Shown: positions 55,401-63,641 of the stretch, piece after piece | Numbering within the stretch: the stretch's first letter is position 1 | How the letters are laid out: each line of letters opens with the position of its first letter | Source: an uncultured Aquimarina sp. | Lineage (GTDB): Bacteria > Bacteroidota > Bacteroidia > Flavobacteriales > Flavobacteriaceae | Direction: 5' to 3' | NCBI GenBank assembly: GCA_947498815.1 | Contig: CANMLU010000012.1 | Coordinates: 1 to 64,000, forward strand | DNA: 64,000 nt | Translations under genes and position numbers: made by a program | Notes under the pieces: model-generated | The model's input: the letters and a program-made list of their open reading frames with translations, nothing else | What the model was told of the DNA's origin: nothing | The model's database searches: none

Positions 55401-55736
55401 GGTAGTGCTTTTCAGTATGCAGGGACCAAAAGTTTACTACTCAGTAGTTGGGAGGTATCTGATCAAACTACTCCAGCCTTGATGAAATATTTTTATACCC
55501 ATCTTAAGGAAGGGATGAACAAAGCCAAGGCATTGCAACAAGCCAAATTACAGTATTTAAATACCGCAAACATAAATCGTACCCATCCATTTTATTGGGG
55601 TGGGTTTTATTTGGTGGGCGATGCTGCTGCTATACAGTTTGATGACTATACCAAGTGGTATTGGATATTGGGGATTTTGATTGTAATGTTAGTGTTAGGT
55701 GGTTTGTTTATTTATAGAAGGAAAATCGGAATTTAA
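52464..55736 (+). CDS. TPR-CHAT protease-like membrane protein, copy 1
   Basis: 1090 residues: signal peptide or N-terminal anchor (about 12-33), a long series of TPRs (about 40-560), a helical linker, then a CHAT domain (about 770-1060) and a C-terminal transmembrane helix (about 1066-1085, WYWILGILIVMLVLGGLFIY) with a basic end. CHAT is a caspase-like cysteine protease fold; His916 (LALHGD) and Cys963 (LSACNTG) form the expected dyad. Topology suggests a periplasmic sensor-protease anchored in the inner membrane. The stop and the next start overlap as TAATG, so the three copies are translationally coupled. Divergent from the sigma/anti-sigma pair. Confidence 0.92.
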   Translation: MISYPKHIALKKQILVWLVGCAAFLCTTVGYTQTTTDTIPAWQYFTKADSLLTERKLDSAVVYFEKALPIYEKVKAWEQVARCYNKISESQWRMDKYEESFINANKALKISDEYLKNNNLEEAYAYNSIGNVFFSKEEYHKALSYYKKSLKIKEGEFEIYNLNISTSFFNIGLIHYYTEEYDLALSYLNKALSVKKKKLNQNDIKLANSYRLIGRCYDLKGEYNKALPYLKKYLTILIHNYGEEHYAVINAYNAIGILYKNLGEYNMALYHYDLAIDIINRLDLNKIPKKNMQSLKAIYNNTGIVYKYKGEYDKALRYIKKSLHIGIEDSLEVAINYNNIGAVYRVKADYDQSLFYAKKALRIWTKNSKGYNSDIADSYNDIGELYYAKKSYTEAIEYNNRALKIRIKVFGNNSPYVADSYTNLADSYRNKREYSIALENYTKALVIRQNIFGAHHPKVASLYNNLARLFWAQNNFKKALVNYDKAIVANNISNTHTNQYLDQNILLTTLHDQANTYKKLFQESKSAQDLTKAIATYQKADTIINTIRQTFTNYEDKVRFAQKAKDVYQGAIEAQLFLFTKQNDRQALENAFYYSEKSKSNTLKELLAASNAKNFTGLPEDVVTLEKELRINHAYYQSKITESFASAEIDSSKVRDYENKLFGIKSRQDSLTQVLERNYPKYYELKHQDKIVSVSELQKNLNEQTTILEFFTSDSITYAFMVSKQNIGVKELNTKDLTNHIEQLRAAITSKSINHYKSIAHQLYTALIDPVKDQFVGDELIIIPDGPLWHLNFELLLTQNDASNNPKELSYLLKEYAVSYANSANLLFTKSKEKNSKTKRQECLAFSFSDSTQITDNETMSMSTLRDTGDDLPGTRKEIRAISDIIDGQYYYGSQAIEANFKKNANQYNILHLALHGDVDHERPENSKLYFTKSKDTIEDNLLYGHELFALDIPAELTVLSACNTGTGKIAKGEGIMSLGSAFQYAGTKSLLLSSWEVSDQTTPALMKYFYTHLKEGMNKAKALQQAKLQYLNTANINRTHPFYWGGFYLVGDAAAIQFDDYTKWYWILGILIVMLVLGGLFIYRRKIGI

Positions 55737-58700
55737 TGAAATCAAATTTTAAAATATTATTCTTTTTATTAGTAAGCATTACAGCCTACAGTCAAACCAC
55801 CACCGACACCATACCCGCATGGCAATACTTTACAAAAGCAGACTCATTATTAACTGAAAGAAAGTTAGATAGTGCAGTAGTCTATTTTAAAAAAGCTTTA
55901 CCAATTTACGAAAAAGCAAAAACTTGGGAACAAGTTGCCAGGTGTTATAATAAGATTTCTGAGAGTCAAAGAAGGGGTCAAAAATATATAGAATCATTAG
56001 ATAATGCTAAAAAAGCCTTACAAGTTCATAGAAACCACTTTAAAGAGAATAAATATCAGGAACAAATTTTTTTAAATAACATAGGCGTGATTTATCATTG
56101 GAGGGGAGATTATAGACAATCATTGGATTATTATAATAAAGCTCTTAATTTGAATCATCAGATTTCTAAAAAGAATTATCCACTGCTTATTGATATAAAT
56201 AGTAATAAAGGAGCTGTTCTATACAATTTGGGAAAATATGATAAAGCTATTGAATGCTACGAAAAAAATTTAAACTTAATTTCGAATCATTATGGGGAAG
56301 AAAACATTAAATTAATACGTATATACACCATTCTTGGAAGAGTTTTAACTGAGATGGAAAAATTAAATATGGCAATGCATTATCATGAAAAAGCATTATC
56401 CATTAGTATTAGTCATTTTGGGGATAATTATTCTGAGTTAGCTGATTCTTATTATGCTATTGGACTTATTTATGAAAAGAATGGGAAGTATAATATAGCA
56501 TTAGAATATTATAAAAAACGATTAAAAAATCTAGTTAAAGCTTTTGGGAAAGACGATTATAGGGTTTCATATGCGTTAAACAGTATTGGGATAATCTTTA
56601 AAAATAAAGGAGAATATGATAAAGCTTTAGAGGTTTATCAAAAAGCATTGAAGATAAGAATACGTAAACTAGAAAAAGAAATATTAGATTATGGAAATTT
56701 ATATAACAATATTGGAGTTGTTTATAAATATATGGGGCAGTATGATAAAGCGTTAATTTATCTTAAAAAAGCTACGAGAATTAACCTCAAAAGTGCAGGT
56801 GAGAATAGTCCAAACATAGCTCGAAATTACAATAATATAGGAAATGTATATAGGTTAAAAAAAAATTATGAAAAGGCATTTTATTATTATGAAAAAGCAC
56901 TAGTTATTAGAAGATATATACATGGAAATAATCACTCAGATATTGCAGATTCTTATAATGACCTTGGCAAGATAAATATTGGGTTAAAAGAATATAATAA
57001 AGCCATAAACTATTATCGTAAATCCTTAAAAATAAGGAATGCTATTTTTGAAGAGTTTCATCCAGATGTAGCGGATTCTTATGAGAATCTAGGAATCTCA
57101 TACTTGCGAAATTCCAATTACATTAGTTCTTTAAACAATCATCAAGAATCATTAGAAATAAGGTTAAAATTATTTGGGAATCATCACCCCAAAGTTGCAT
57201 CAGCCTATAATAATCTAGCAAATTTGTTTTTTGCCCAAAACAAATTTAAGAAAGCGCTAAATTATTATAGTAAGGCTATTACTGCCAACACTATATCAAA
57301 CAATAATACAAACCAACATTTAGACCAAAACGTTTTATTATCAAGTATTCAAGGCCAATCCAAAACCTATAAAGTCCTTTATAAAGAAAACAAGGATGTA
57401 GGTAATCTTAATAATGCTATAGCTATGTATCAAAAAGCAGATACGATCATTAATACCATACGGCAAACCTTTACCAATTTTGAAGACAAAGTACGCTTTG
57501 CTCAAAAAGCAAATGAAGTATATCAAGGAGTGATAGAGGCGCAGTTGTTATTATTTACAAAACAAAAAGATCGGCAAGCATTAAAGAAGGCCTTTTATTA
57601 TTCAGAAAAAAGCAAGTCCAACACCTTAAAAGAACTATTAGCAGCATCCAATGCCAAAAACTTTACTGGATTACCCGAGGATGTAGTGACTTTAGAAAAA
57701 GAGTTACGGATTAATCATGCTTATTATCAATCCAAAATCACAGAGTCCTTTGCAAGTGCAGAGATAGATTCTTCAAAGATTAGGGATTATGAGAATAAGC
57801 TTTTTGATATCGGCAGTTGTCAAGATTCACTTACACAAGTTTTAGAAAAAAAATACCCCAAATATTACGAGTTAAAACATCAAGACAAGATCGTTTCTGT
57901 GTCCGAACTCCAGAAAAACCTTAATGAGCAGACTACAATACTCGAGTTTTTTACTTCGGATAGTTTCACCTATGCATTTACGGTTTCAAAACATAACATA
58001 ACGGTAAAAGAGTTAAGCACTAAAGATCTCACCAATCAGATAGAACAATTAAGAGCGGCCATTACTTCAAAAAACACAACTGCTTATAAAAAGATAGCGC
58101 ATCAGCTCTATACAACCTTGATCCATCCTGTGCAAGATCAATTTATAGGTGATGAACTGATCATCATACCCGATGGTCCCTTATGGCATCTTAATTTTGA
58201 GTTGTTGTTAACACAAAGCGATGCTTCAAACAACCCAAAAGAGCTTTCTTATTTGTTAAAAGAGTATGCAATCTCGTATGCGAATTCGGCCAACTTATTG
58301 TTTACAAAATCTAAAGAGAAAAACTCTAAAGAAAAACGACAAGAATGCCTTGCGTTTTCATTTTCGGATAGTACCCAGGTTGCAGACAATGAAACCATGA
58401 GCATGTCTACCTTGCGTGATACCGGGGATGATTTACCAGGCACTCGTAAAGAGATTAGAGCGATTTCCGATATCATTAATGGCCAGTACTATTATGGTTC
58501 GCAAGCTATAGAGGCTAACTTCAAGAAAAATGCCAATCAGTATAATATATTACATCTGGCATTGCATGGCGATGTGGATCATGAACGACCCGAAAACTCT
58601 AAGCTCTATTTTACCAAGAGCAAGGATACACTAGAAGATAATTTACTGTATGGTCATGAACTATTTGCATTGGATATTCCAGCAGAGCTTACAGTGCTCA

Positions 58701-59092
58701 GTGCCTGTAATACAGGTGCAGGAAAAATTGCCAAAGGAGAAGGGATTATGAGTTTGGGTAGTGCTTTTCAATATGCAGGCACCAAAAGTTTATTATTGAG
58801 CAGTTGGGAGGTATCTGATCAAACTACTCCAGCCTTGATGAAATACTTTTATACCCATCTTAAAGCAGGGATGAACAAATCCAAGGCATTGCAACAAGCC
58901 AAATTACAGTATTTAAATACCGCAAACATAAATCGTACCCATCCATTTTATTGGGGTGGGTTTTATTTGGTGGGCGATGCTGCTCCGATACAGTTTGATG
59001 ACTATACATACTGGTATTGGATATTGGGGATTTTGATTGTAATGTTAGTATTAGGTGGTTTGTTTATTTATAGAAGGAAAATCGGAACTTAA
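55736..59092 (+). CDS. TPR-CHAT protease-like membrane protein, copy 2
   Basis: 1118 residues with the same order as copy 1: signal peptide (1-19, ITAYSQ), TPRs (about 35-590), linker, CHAT (about 800-1085) with His944 and Cys991, and a C-terminal transmembrane helix ending RRKIGT. The TPR region is distinct in sequence from both other copies, while the end of the TPR region and parts of the CHAT domain are almost identical at DNA level to copy 3 (57186-57480 against 60550-60844 differs at about one base). Starts within TAATG of copy 1 and ends in TAATG with copy 3. Confidence 0.92.
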   Translation: MKSNFKILFFLLVSITAYSQTTTDTIPAWQYFTKADSLLTERKLDSAVVYFKKALPIYEKAKTWEQVARCYNKISESQRRGQKYIESLDNAKKALQVHRNHFKENKYQEQIFLNNIGVIYHWRGDYRQSLDYYNKALNLNHQISKKNYPLLIDINSNKGAVLYNLGKYDKAIECYEKNLNLISNHYGEENIKLIRIYTILGRVLTEMEKLNMAMHYHEKALSISISHFGDNYSELADSYYAIGLIYEKNGKYNIALEYYKKRLKNLVKAFGKDDYRVSYALNSIGIIFKNKGEYDKALEVYQKALKIRIRKLEKEILDYGNLYNNIGVVYKYMGQYDKALIYLKKATRINLKSAGENSPNIARNYNNIGNVYRLKKNYEKAFYYYEKALVIRRYIHGNNHSDIADSYNDLGKINIGLKEYNKAINYYRKSLKIRNAIFEEFHPDVADSYENLGISYLRNSNYISSLNNHQESLEIRLKLFGNHHPKVASAYNNLANLFFAQNKFKKALNYYSKAITANTISNNNTNQHLDQNVLLSSIQGQSKTYKVLYKENKDVGNLNNAIAMYQKADTIINTIRQTFTNFEDKVRFAQKANEVYQGVIEAQLLLFTKQKDRQALKKAFYYSEKSKSNTLKELLAASNAKNFTGLPEDVVTLEKELRINHAYYQSKITESFASAEIDSSKIRDYENKLFDIGSCQDSLTQVLEKKYPKYYELKHQDKIVSVSELQKNLNEQTTILEFFTSDSFTYAFTVSKHNITVKELSTKDLTNQIEQLRAAITSKNTTAYKKIAHQLYTTLIHPVQDQFIGDELIIIPDGPLWHLNFELLLTQSDASNNPKELSYLLKEYAISYANSANLLFTKSKEKNSKEKRQECLAFSFSDSTQVADNETMSMSTLRDTGDDLPGTRKEIRAISDIINGQYYYGSQAIEANFKKNANQYNILHLALHGDVDHERPENSKLYFTKSKDTLEDNLLYGHELFALDIPAELTVLSACNTGAGKIAKGEGIMSLGSAFQYAGTKSLLLSSWEVSDQTTPALMKYFYTHLKAGMNKSKALQQAKLQYLNTANINRTHPFYWGGFYLVGDAAPIQFDDYTYWYWILGILIVMLVLGGLFIYRRKIGT

Positions 59093-62000
59093 TGAAATCA
59101 ATTTTTAAAATATTATTCTTTTTATTAGTAAGCATTACAGCCTACAGTCAAACCACCACCGACACCATACCCGCATGGCAATACTTTACAAAAGCAGACT
59201 CATTATTAACAGAAAGAAAGTTAGATAGTGTAGTAGTCTATTTTAAAAAAGCTTTACCAATTTATAAAAAAGCAAAGGTTTGGGGACAAGTGGCCAGGTG
59301 TTATAATAAAATTTCTGAGAGTTACAGAAGGAATCAAAAATATAGAGAATCATTAGATAATGCTAAAAAAGCCTTACAAGTTAGCGCTCGATATTTACGA
59401 AAAAATAATAGAGAAAAGGCTTTTGCTTATGATAATATTGGAAACTTATATGTTTGGTGGAAATCGGATCATAATTCCGCAATGAAGAATTATATGCAAG
59501 CTCTAAATATTAGAAAGCGAATATTGCTTAAAAACCATGAAGATATCGCGAAATCCTTTGCGAATATTGGGAATATATATTTATTCAAAGAAGAAAAAGA
59601 AGAATACGATAAAGCCTTAAGTTATTATCAAAATGCCTTAGAAATTAGAAGGGCTAAATTAGGACCTGATCATTTAGAAACTGCAATAATATATTTTAAC
59701 ATTGGTATTGTATATTATAGGCGGGAGGAATATAAGAAATCTTTAAAGTATTTTAACAAATCATTATCCATTGAAATTAAATACTCAAAATTAAATCGAT
59801 CAGAATTAGCTAAATCGTATAAGGTTGTTGGCGATGTATATCAGAAAACAGGCCGATATAATATGGCCTTACAACACTATAAGAAACAATTGAAAGTGCT
59901 AATAAAAATATTTGGAAAGGAAAACCCTAAAAATATAGTGTCCTTAAACAAAATAGGTATAATTTATAAGAAGATTGGAAACTATGATATGGCATTGTAC
60001 CACTATAATATGGCTAATGATATTAAAAATAGAAATCAAGAAAAATTCAAAAAAAATTATCCTATTTATAATAATATAGGTGTTGTTTACAAGTATAAGG
60101 GACAGTACAATAAAGCTTTAAATTATTTTAAAAAAGGACTTAAGTTAAATCTTGAAACTCTTGGAGAGAATCACCATTCTGTCGCTCTCAATTATAATAA
60201 TATTGGAAACATATACAAGTTACAAGGAAACTATGATAAGGCTCTTAATTGTTATCTAAAGTCTTTAGAAATAAGAACGGAAATATTTGATCATAATAAT
60301 TCCCATATAGCAGAGTCATATTCTGATATTGGAGAATTGTACAATTTAAAAAAACAATATGATAAGGCATTAAATTACACTAATAGGGCATATTCGATAC
60401 GATTGGGTGTATTTGGAAGGCGACACCCTGATGTTGCTCATTCCTATATTAACCTGGGTGCTATTTATAGGAATATGGGAGATTATTTAAAGACTTTAAG
60501 AAACTATCAAAAAGCACTAGAAATAAGACAAAATATATTTGGAGATCATCACCCCAAAGTTGCATCAGCCTATAATAATCTGGCAAATTTGTTTTTTGCC
60601 CAAAACAAATTTAAGAAAGCGCTAAATTATTATAGTAAGGCTATTACTGCCAACACTATATCAAACAATAATACAAACCAACATTTAGACCAAAACGTTT
60701 TATTATCAAGTATTCAAGGCCAATCCAAAACCTATAAAGTCCTTTATAAAGAAAACAAGGATGTAGGTAATCTTAATAATGCTATAGCTATGTATCAAAA
60801 AGCAGATACGATCATTAATACCATACGGCAAACCTTTACCAATTATGCAGACAAAGTACGCTTTGCTCAAAAAGCCAAAGAAGTATATCAAGGAGCCATC
60901 GAGGCGCAGTTGTTATTATTTACAAAACAAAAAGATCGGCAAGCATTAAAGAAGGCCTTTTATTATTCAGAAAAAAGCAAGTCCAACACCTTAAAAGAAC
61001 TATTAGCAGCATCCAACGCCAAAAACTTTACTGGATTACCCGAAGATGTAGTGACTTTAGAAAAAGAGTTACGGATTAATCATGCTTATTATCAATCCAA
61101 AATCACAGAATCCTTTGCAAGTGGAGAGATAGATTCATCCAAAGTTCGGGATAATGAGAATAAACTTTTTGATATTAACAATCGTCAAGATTCACTTACC
61201 CAAGTTTTAGAAAAAAACTACCCAAAGTATTACGAATTAAAACATCAAAATAAGATCGTTTCTGTGTCCGAACTCCAGAAAAACCTAAATGAGCAGATTA
61301 CGATACTCGAGTTTTTTACTTCGGATAGTATTACCTATGCATTTACGGTTTCAAAACATAACGTAGCAGTAAAAGAGTTAAGCACTAAAGATCTCACTGA
61401 TCAGATAGAACAATTAAGAGCGGCCATTACTTCAAAAAACACAAGCAATTATAAAACAATAGCCCACCAATTCTATACAACCTTGATCAACCCTGTTAAA
61501 GATCAATTTGTAGGAGATGAACTGATCATCATACCCGATGGTCCACTGTGGCATCTTAATTTTGAGTTGCTGTTAACGCAAAATGATGCTTCAAACAACC
61601 CCAAAGAGCTTTCTTATTTGTTAAAAGAGTATGCAGTCTCGTATGCGAATTCGGCCAACTTGTTGTTTGCGAAATCTAAAGAAAAACACCAAAAAGAAAA
61701 ACGACAAGAATGTTTGGCGTTTTCATTTTCGGATAGTACCCAGATTACAGACAATGATACCATGAGCATGTCGACCTTGCGTGACACTGGGGATGATTTA
61801 CCAGGCACTCGTAAAGAGATTAGAGCGATTTCCGATATCATTAATGGCCAGTACTATTATGGTTCGCAAGCTATAGAGGCTAACTTCAAGAAAAATGCCA
61901 ATCAGTATAATATATTACATCTGGCATTGCATGGCGATGTGGATCATGAACGACCCGAAAACTCTAAGCTCTATTTTACCAAGAGCAAGGATACACTAGA

Positions 62001-62481
62001 AGATAATTTACTGTATGGTCATGAACTATTTGCATTGGATATTCCAGCAGAGCTTACGGTGCTCAGTGCCTGTAATACAGGCACAGGAAAAATTGCCAAA
62101 GGAGAAGGGATTATGAGTTTGGGTAGTGCTTTTCAATACGCAGGGACCAAAAGTTTACTACTCAGTAGTTGGGAGGTATCTGATCAAACTACTCCAGAGT
62201 TGATGAAATACTTTTATACCCATCTTAAGGCAGGGATGAACAAATCCAAGGCATTGCAACAAGCCAAGTTACAGTATTTAAATACCGCAAACATAAATCG
62301 TACCCACCCATTTTATTGGGGTGGCTTTTATTTGGTAGGTGATGCTGCTCCGATACAGTTTGATGACTATACATACTGGTATTGGATGTTGGGGATTTTG
62401 ATTGCAATGTTAGTGTTAGGCGGTTTGTTTTGGTATTGGAGGAAAAAGGTCTTCGGCGGCACTTCGACAAGCTCAGTGTGA
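59092..62481 (+). CDS. TPR-CHAT protease-like membrane protein, copy 3
   Basis: 1129 residues, same architecture: signal peptide, TPRs (about 35-600), CHAT (about 805-1090) with His947 and Cys994, and a C-terminal transmembrane helix. The first 130 bp nearly duplicate copy 2. In the CHAT half it is a mosaic: about 61500-61660 follows copy 1, while about 61807-62043 follows copy 2. The last residues, FGGTSTSSV, differ from the RRKIG end of the other copies because the reading frame runs into a TTCGACAAGCTCAGTGTGA dispersed repeat that supplies the stop codon. Confidence 0.92.
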   Translation: MKSIFKILFFLLVSITAYSQTTTDTIPAWQYFTKADSLLTERKLDSVVVYFKKALPIYKKAKVWGQVARCYNKISESYRRNQKYRESLDNAKKALQVSARYLRKNNREKAFAYDNIGNLYVWWKSDHNSAMKNYMQALNIRKRILLKNHEDIAKSFANIGNIYLFKEEKEEYDKALSYYQNALEIRRAKLGPDHLETAIIYFNIGIVYYRREEYKKSLKYFNKSLSIEIKYSKLNRSELAKSYKVVGDVYQKTGRYNMALQHYKKQLKVLIKIFGKENPKNIVSLNKIGIIYKKIGNYDMALYHYNMANDIKNRNQEKFKKNYPIYNNIGVVYKYKGQYNKALNYFKKGLKLNLETLGENHHSVALNYNNIGNIYKLQGNYDKALNCYLKSLEIRTEIFDHNNSHIAESYSDIGELYNLKKQYDKALNYTNRAYSIRLGVFGRRHPDVAHSYINLGAIYRNMGDYLKTLRNYQKALEIRQNIFGDHHPKVASAYNNLANLFFAQNKFKKALNYYSKAITANTISNNNTNQHLDQNVLLSSIQGQSKTYKVLYKENKDVGNLNNAIAMYQKADTIINTIRQTFTNYADKVRFAQKAKEVYQGAIEAQLLLFTKQKDRQALKKAFYYSEKSKSNTLKELLAASNAKNFTGLPEDVVTLEKELRINHAYYQSKITESFASGEIDSSKVRDNENKLFDINNRQDSLTQVLEKNYPKYYELKHQNKIVSVSELQKNLNEQITILEFFTSDSITYAFTVSKHNVAVKELSTKDLTDQIEQLRAAITSKNTSNYKTIAHQFYTTLINPVKDQFVGDELIIIPDGPLWHLNFELLLTQNDASNNPKELSYLLKEYAVSYANSANLLFAKSKEKHQKEKRQECLAFSFSDSTQITDNDTMSMSTLRDTGDDLPGTRKEIRAISDIINGQYYYGSQAIEANFKKNANQYNILHLALHGDVDHERPENSKLYFTKSKDTLEDNLLYGHELFALDIPAELTVLSACNTGTGKIAKGEGIMSLGSAFQYAGTKSLLLSSWEVSDQTTPELMKYFYTHLKAGMNKSKALQQAKLQYLNTANINRTHPFYWGGFYLVGDAAPIQFDDYTYWYWMLGILIAMLVLGGLFWYWRKKVFGGTSTSSV

Positions 62482-62625
62482 CAACTCAGATTGACATTTC
62501 CTTAATTGAAGGTAATTCGGATGTACCTCCCTTGGTTTAATGAAGGGCTTAGCTTGAACTTAGATAATAACCATTGACAATAATGAAAATGTTTGTCACA
62601 CTGAGCTTGTCGAAGTGGAGTAATG
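62453..62625. repeat. Dispersed TTCGACAAGCTCAG repeats around the CHAT array end
   Basis: One unit (62470-62482 region, CTTCGACAAGCTCAGTGTGAC) forms the 3' end of CHAT copy 3. Another in opposite orientation (62593-62616, TTGTCACACTGAGCTTGTCGAAG) lies just before the GIY-YIG gene. They belong to the same family as those at 50678, 52313, 62958 and 63079-63180. Confidence 0.7.
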
Positions 62626-62640
62626 TAAGATAAATTTAAA

Positions 62641-62979
62641 ATGAAATACTATTATACTTATATAGTCGAATGTAGTGATGGTTCTTTTTATACAGGAATG
62701 ACTAATGACTTGGAACGAAGAATAAATGAACACAATGAAGGGAATGTAAAAGAGAGTTATACCTATGATAAGCGACCCGTGATTTTAAAGTGGTTTGAAA
62801 TATGTACAAATCCAAATGAAGCTATTCGGTTAGAAAAACAAATCAAAGGTTGGAGTAGAAGAAAGAAAATAGCTTTAATTGAAGAAAACTGGGATCAATT
62901 AGTCGAGTATTCCAAAAACTACAAACAGTTTGGAAATAAAATAAAGATGGATGATTGGTCTTCGACAAGCTCAGACTGA
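62641..62979 (+). CDS. GIY-YIG nuclease family protein
   Basis: 112 residues. The GIY-YIG core is YTYIVECSDGSFYTGMTNDLERRINEHN (Tyr pair and Arg), followed by the KLEKQIKGW-like RLEKQIKGWSRRKKIALIE. Small UvrC-like single-domain nucleases of this size are common and largely uncharacterised. The last seven residues (WSSTSSD) come from a dispersed repeat that the frame has run into, so the ancestral C-terminus was probably shorter or different. Confidence 0.9.
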   Translation: MKYYYTYIVECSDGSFYTGMTNDLERRINEHNEGNVKESYTYDKRPVILKWFEICTNPNEAIRLEKQIKGWSRRKKIALIEENWDQLVEYSKNYKQFGNKIKMDDWSSTSSD

Positions 62980-63180
62980 CATTGTTTTCATAATTAATAG
63001 TAATAAAGATATAAACCTTCCTGAGCTTGTTGAAGAACGCAGATTGACAAGCGTTTTTACAATTAATGATAATGGAGGCGTTTGTCACACTGAGCTTGTC
63101 GAAGGACTCAGATTGACTATAGTTTTTACAATTAACAATAATGGAGACGTTTGTCACACTGAGCTTGTCGAAGTGCTGTC
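62978..63180. repeat. Tandem array of three ~68-bp units
   Basis: Units begin GAC at 62978, 63046 and 63115 (periods 68 and 69 bp). Each holds a variant of TTTTTACAATTAA, ATAATGGAG, CGTTTGTCACACTGAGC and TTGTCGAAG. The first unit is the most degraded. A plus-strand frame across them translates to a repeated peptide but has no other coding support. Confidence 0.7.
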
Positions 63181-63236
63181 AAAGGTAAGTAATGTACTCC
63201 CAAATGGACTTCAGATGGAATAAACCCCGGGATAAC

Positions 63237-63324
63237 AAACCTTCAATCTAACAAACAATTTTTAAATACAATATTATAATACTATACATCGGATAGACCA
63301 TGGTAGGTGTATTGCTTTGGGCTT
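63237..63324 (+). repeat. 88-bp direct repeat, copy 2
   Basis: Same orientation as 49323-49410, about 83 of 88 positions identical by eye. Confidence 0.85.
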
Positions 63325-63358
63325 TGGGGAAGGTTTTACCGAGAAAACACCATAAAAA

Positions 63359-63384
63359 ATCTCCTATACAAACGTATAGGAGAT
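63359..63384 (-). terminator. Strong minus-strand terminator without an obvious gene
   Basis: ATCTCCTATAC pairs perfectly with GTATAGGAGAT around a 4-nt loop. On the minus strand it runs into TTTTTT. The only thing upstream on that strand is a 28-codon open frame, so it may end a small RNA or mark a decayed gene. Confidence 0.7.
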
Positions 63385-63394
63385 CAAAAGAAAA

Positions 63395-63481
63395 TTACAA
63401 AATCAGCTTATCGCCGAAAAAATTAAAGTGTATTAAAACACTTTGGGGTTCAAGTTCGATGTCGCCTACCCTAGTTTCTAT
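63395..63481 (-). pseudogene. Possible 3' gene remnant or small RNA region
   Basis: A 28-codon frame reading IETRVGDIELEPQSVLIHFN and ending FFGDKLIL, preceded by two consecutive TAG stops and lacking a start codon. Its composition is protein-like and its stop is 11 bp from a perfect terminator, as expected for the end of a once-real gene. It could instead be chance, or part of a small RNA. Confidence 0.25.
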
Positions 63482-63641
63482 CTACTATTGAACCTTTTCA
63501 TTATCGTAATGGCTAACTACAATTGAAAATGAGTTACTAATTTTATAGTGCAATGATAAAGCACACCAGTTTCATTTTTCGGGACTGAGATATTTTCTTT
63601 AAAAGTTTTTTAGATTTGTTTTAAAACATAATTTTGCAAAC

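Larger units (their letters stand above)
63181..63641. other. Intergenic region before the phosphodiesterase gene
   Basis: Holds a degraded CCCGGGAT repeat (about 63216-63237), the 88-bp repeat copy 2, a strong minus-strand terminator (63359-63384), and a 28-codon minus-strand frame without a start (63395-63481). No promoter for the phosphodiesterase gene was found by eye. Confidence 0.55.

Noticed and set aside
62951-63223. 90-codon plus-strand frame with a repeated VFTIN...VCHTELVE peptide
   Set aside because: It runs through the tandem 68-69 bp repeat units; periodic peptide comes from the DNA repeat, and it overlaps the GIY-YIG gene end.
49321-63324. CRISPR array or type III-E system around the TPR-CHAT genes
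   Set aside because: CHAT-TPR proteins occur with type III-E CRISPR, but no Cas genes and no regularly spaced short repeats with unique spacers are present; the 68-bp tandem units have no spacers, and the CHAT proteins carry signal peptides and membrane anchors.
63300-63491. 63-codon plus-strand frame
   Set aside because: Starts inside the 88-bp repeat and crosses a perfect terminator hairpin of the opposite strand; no protein features.
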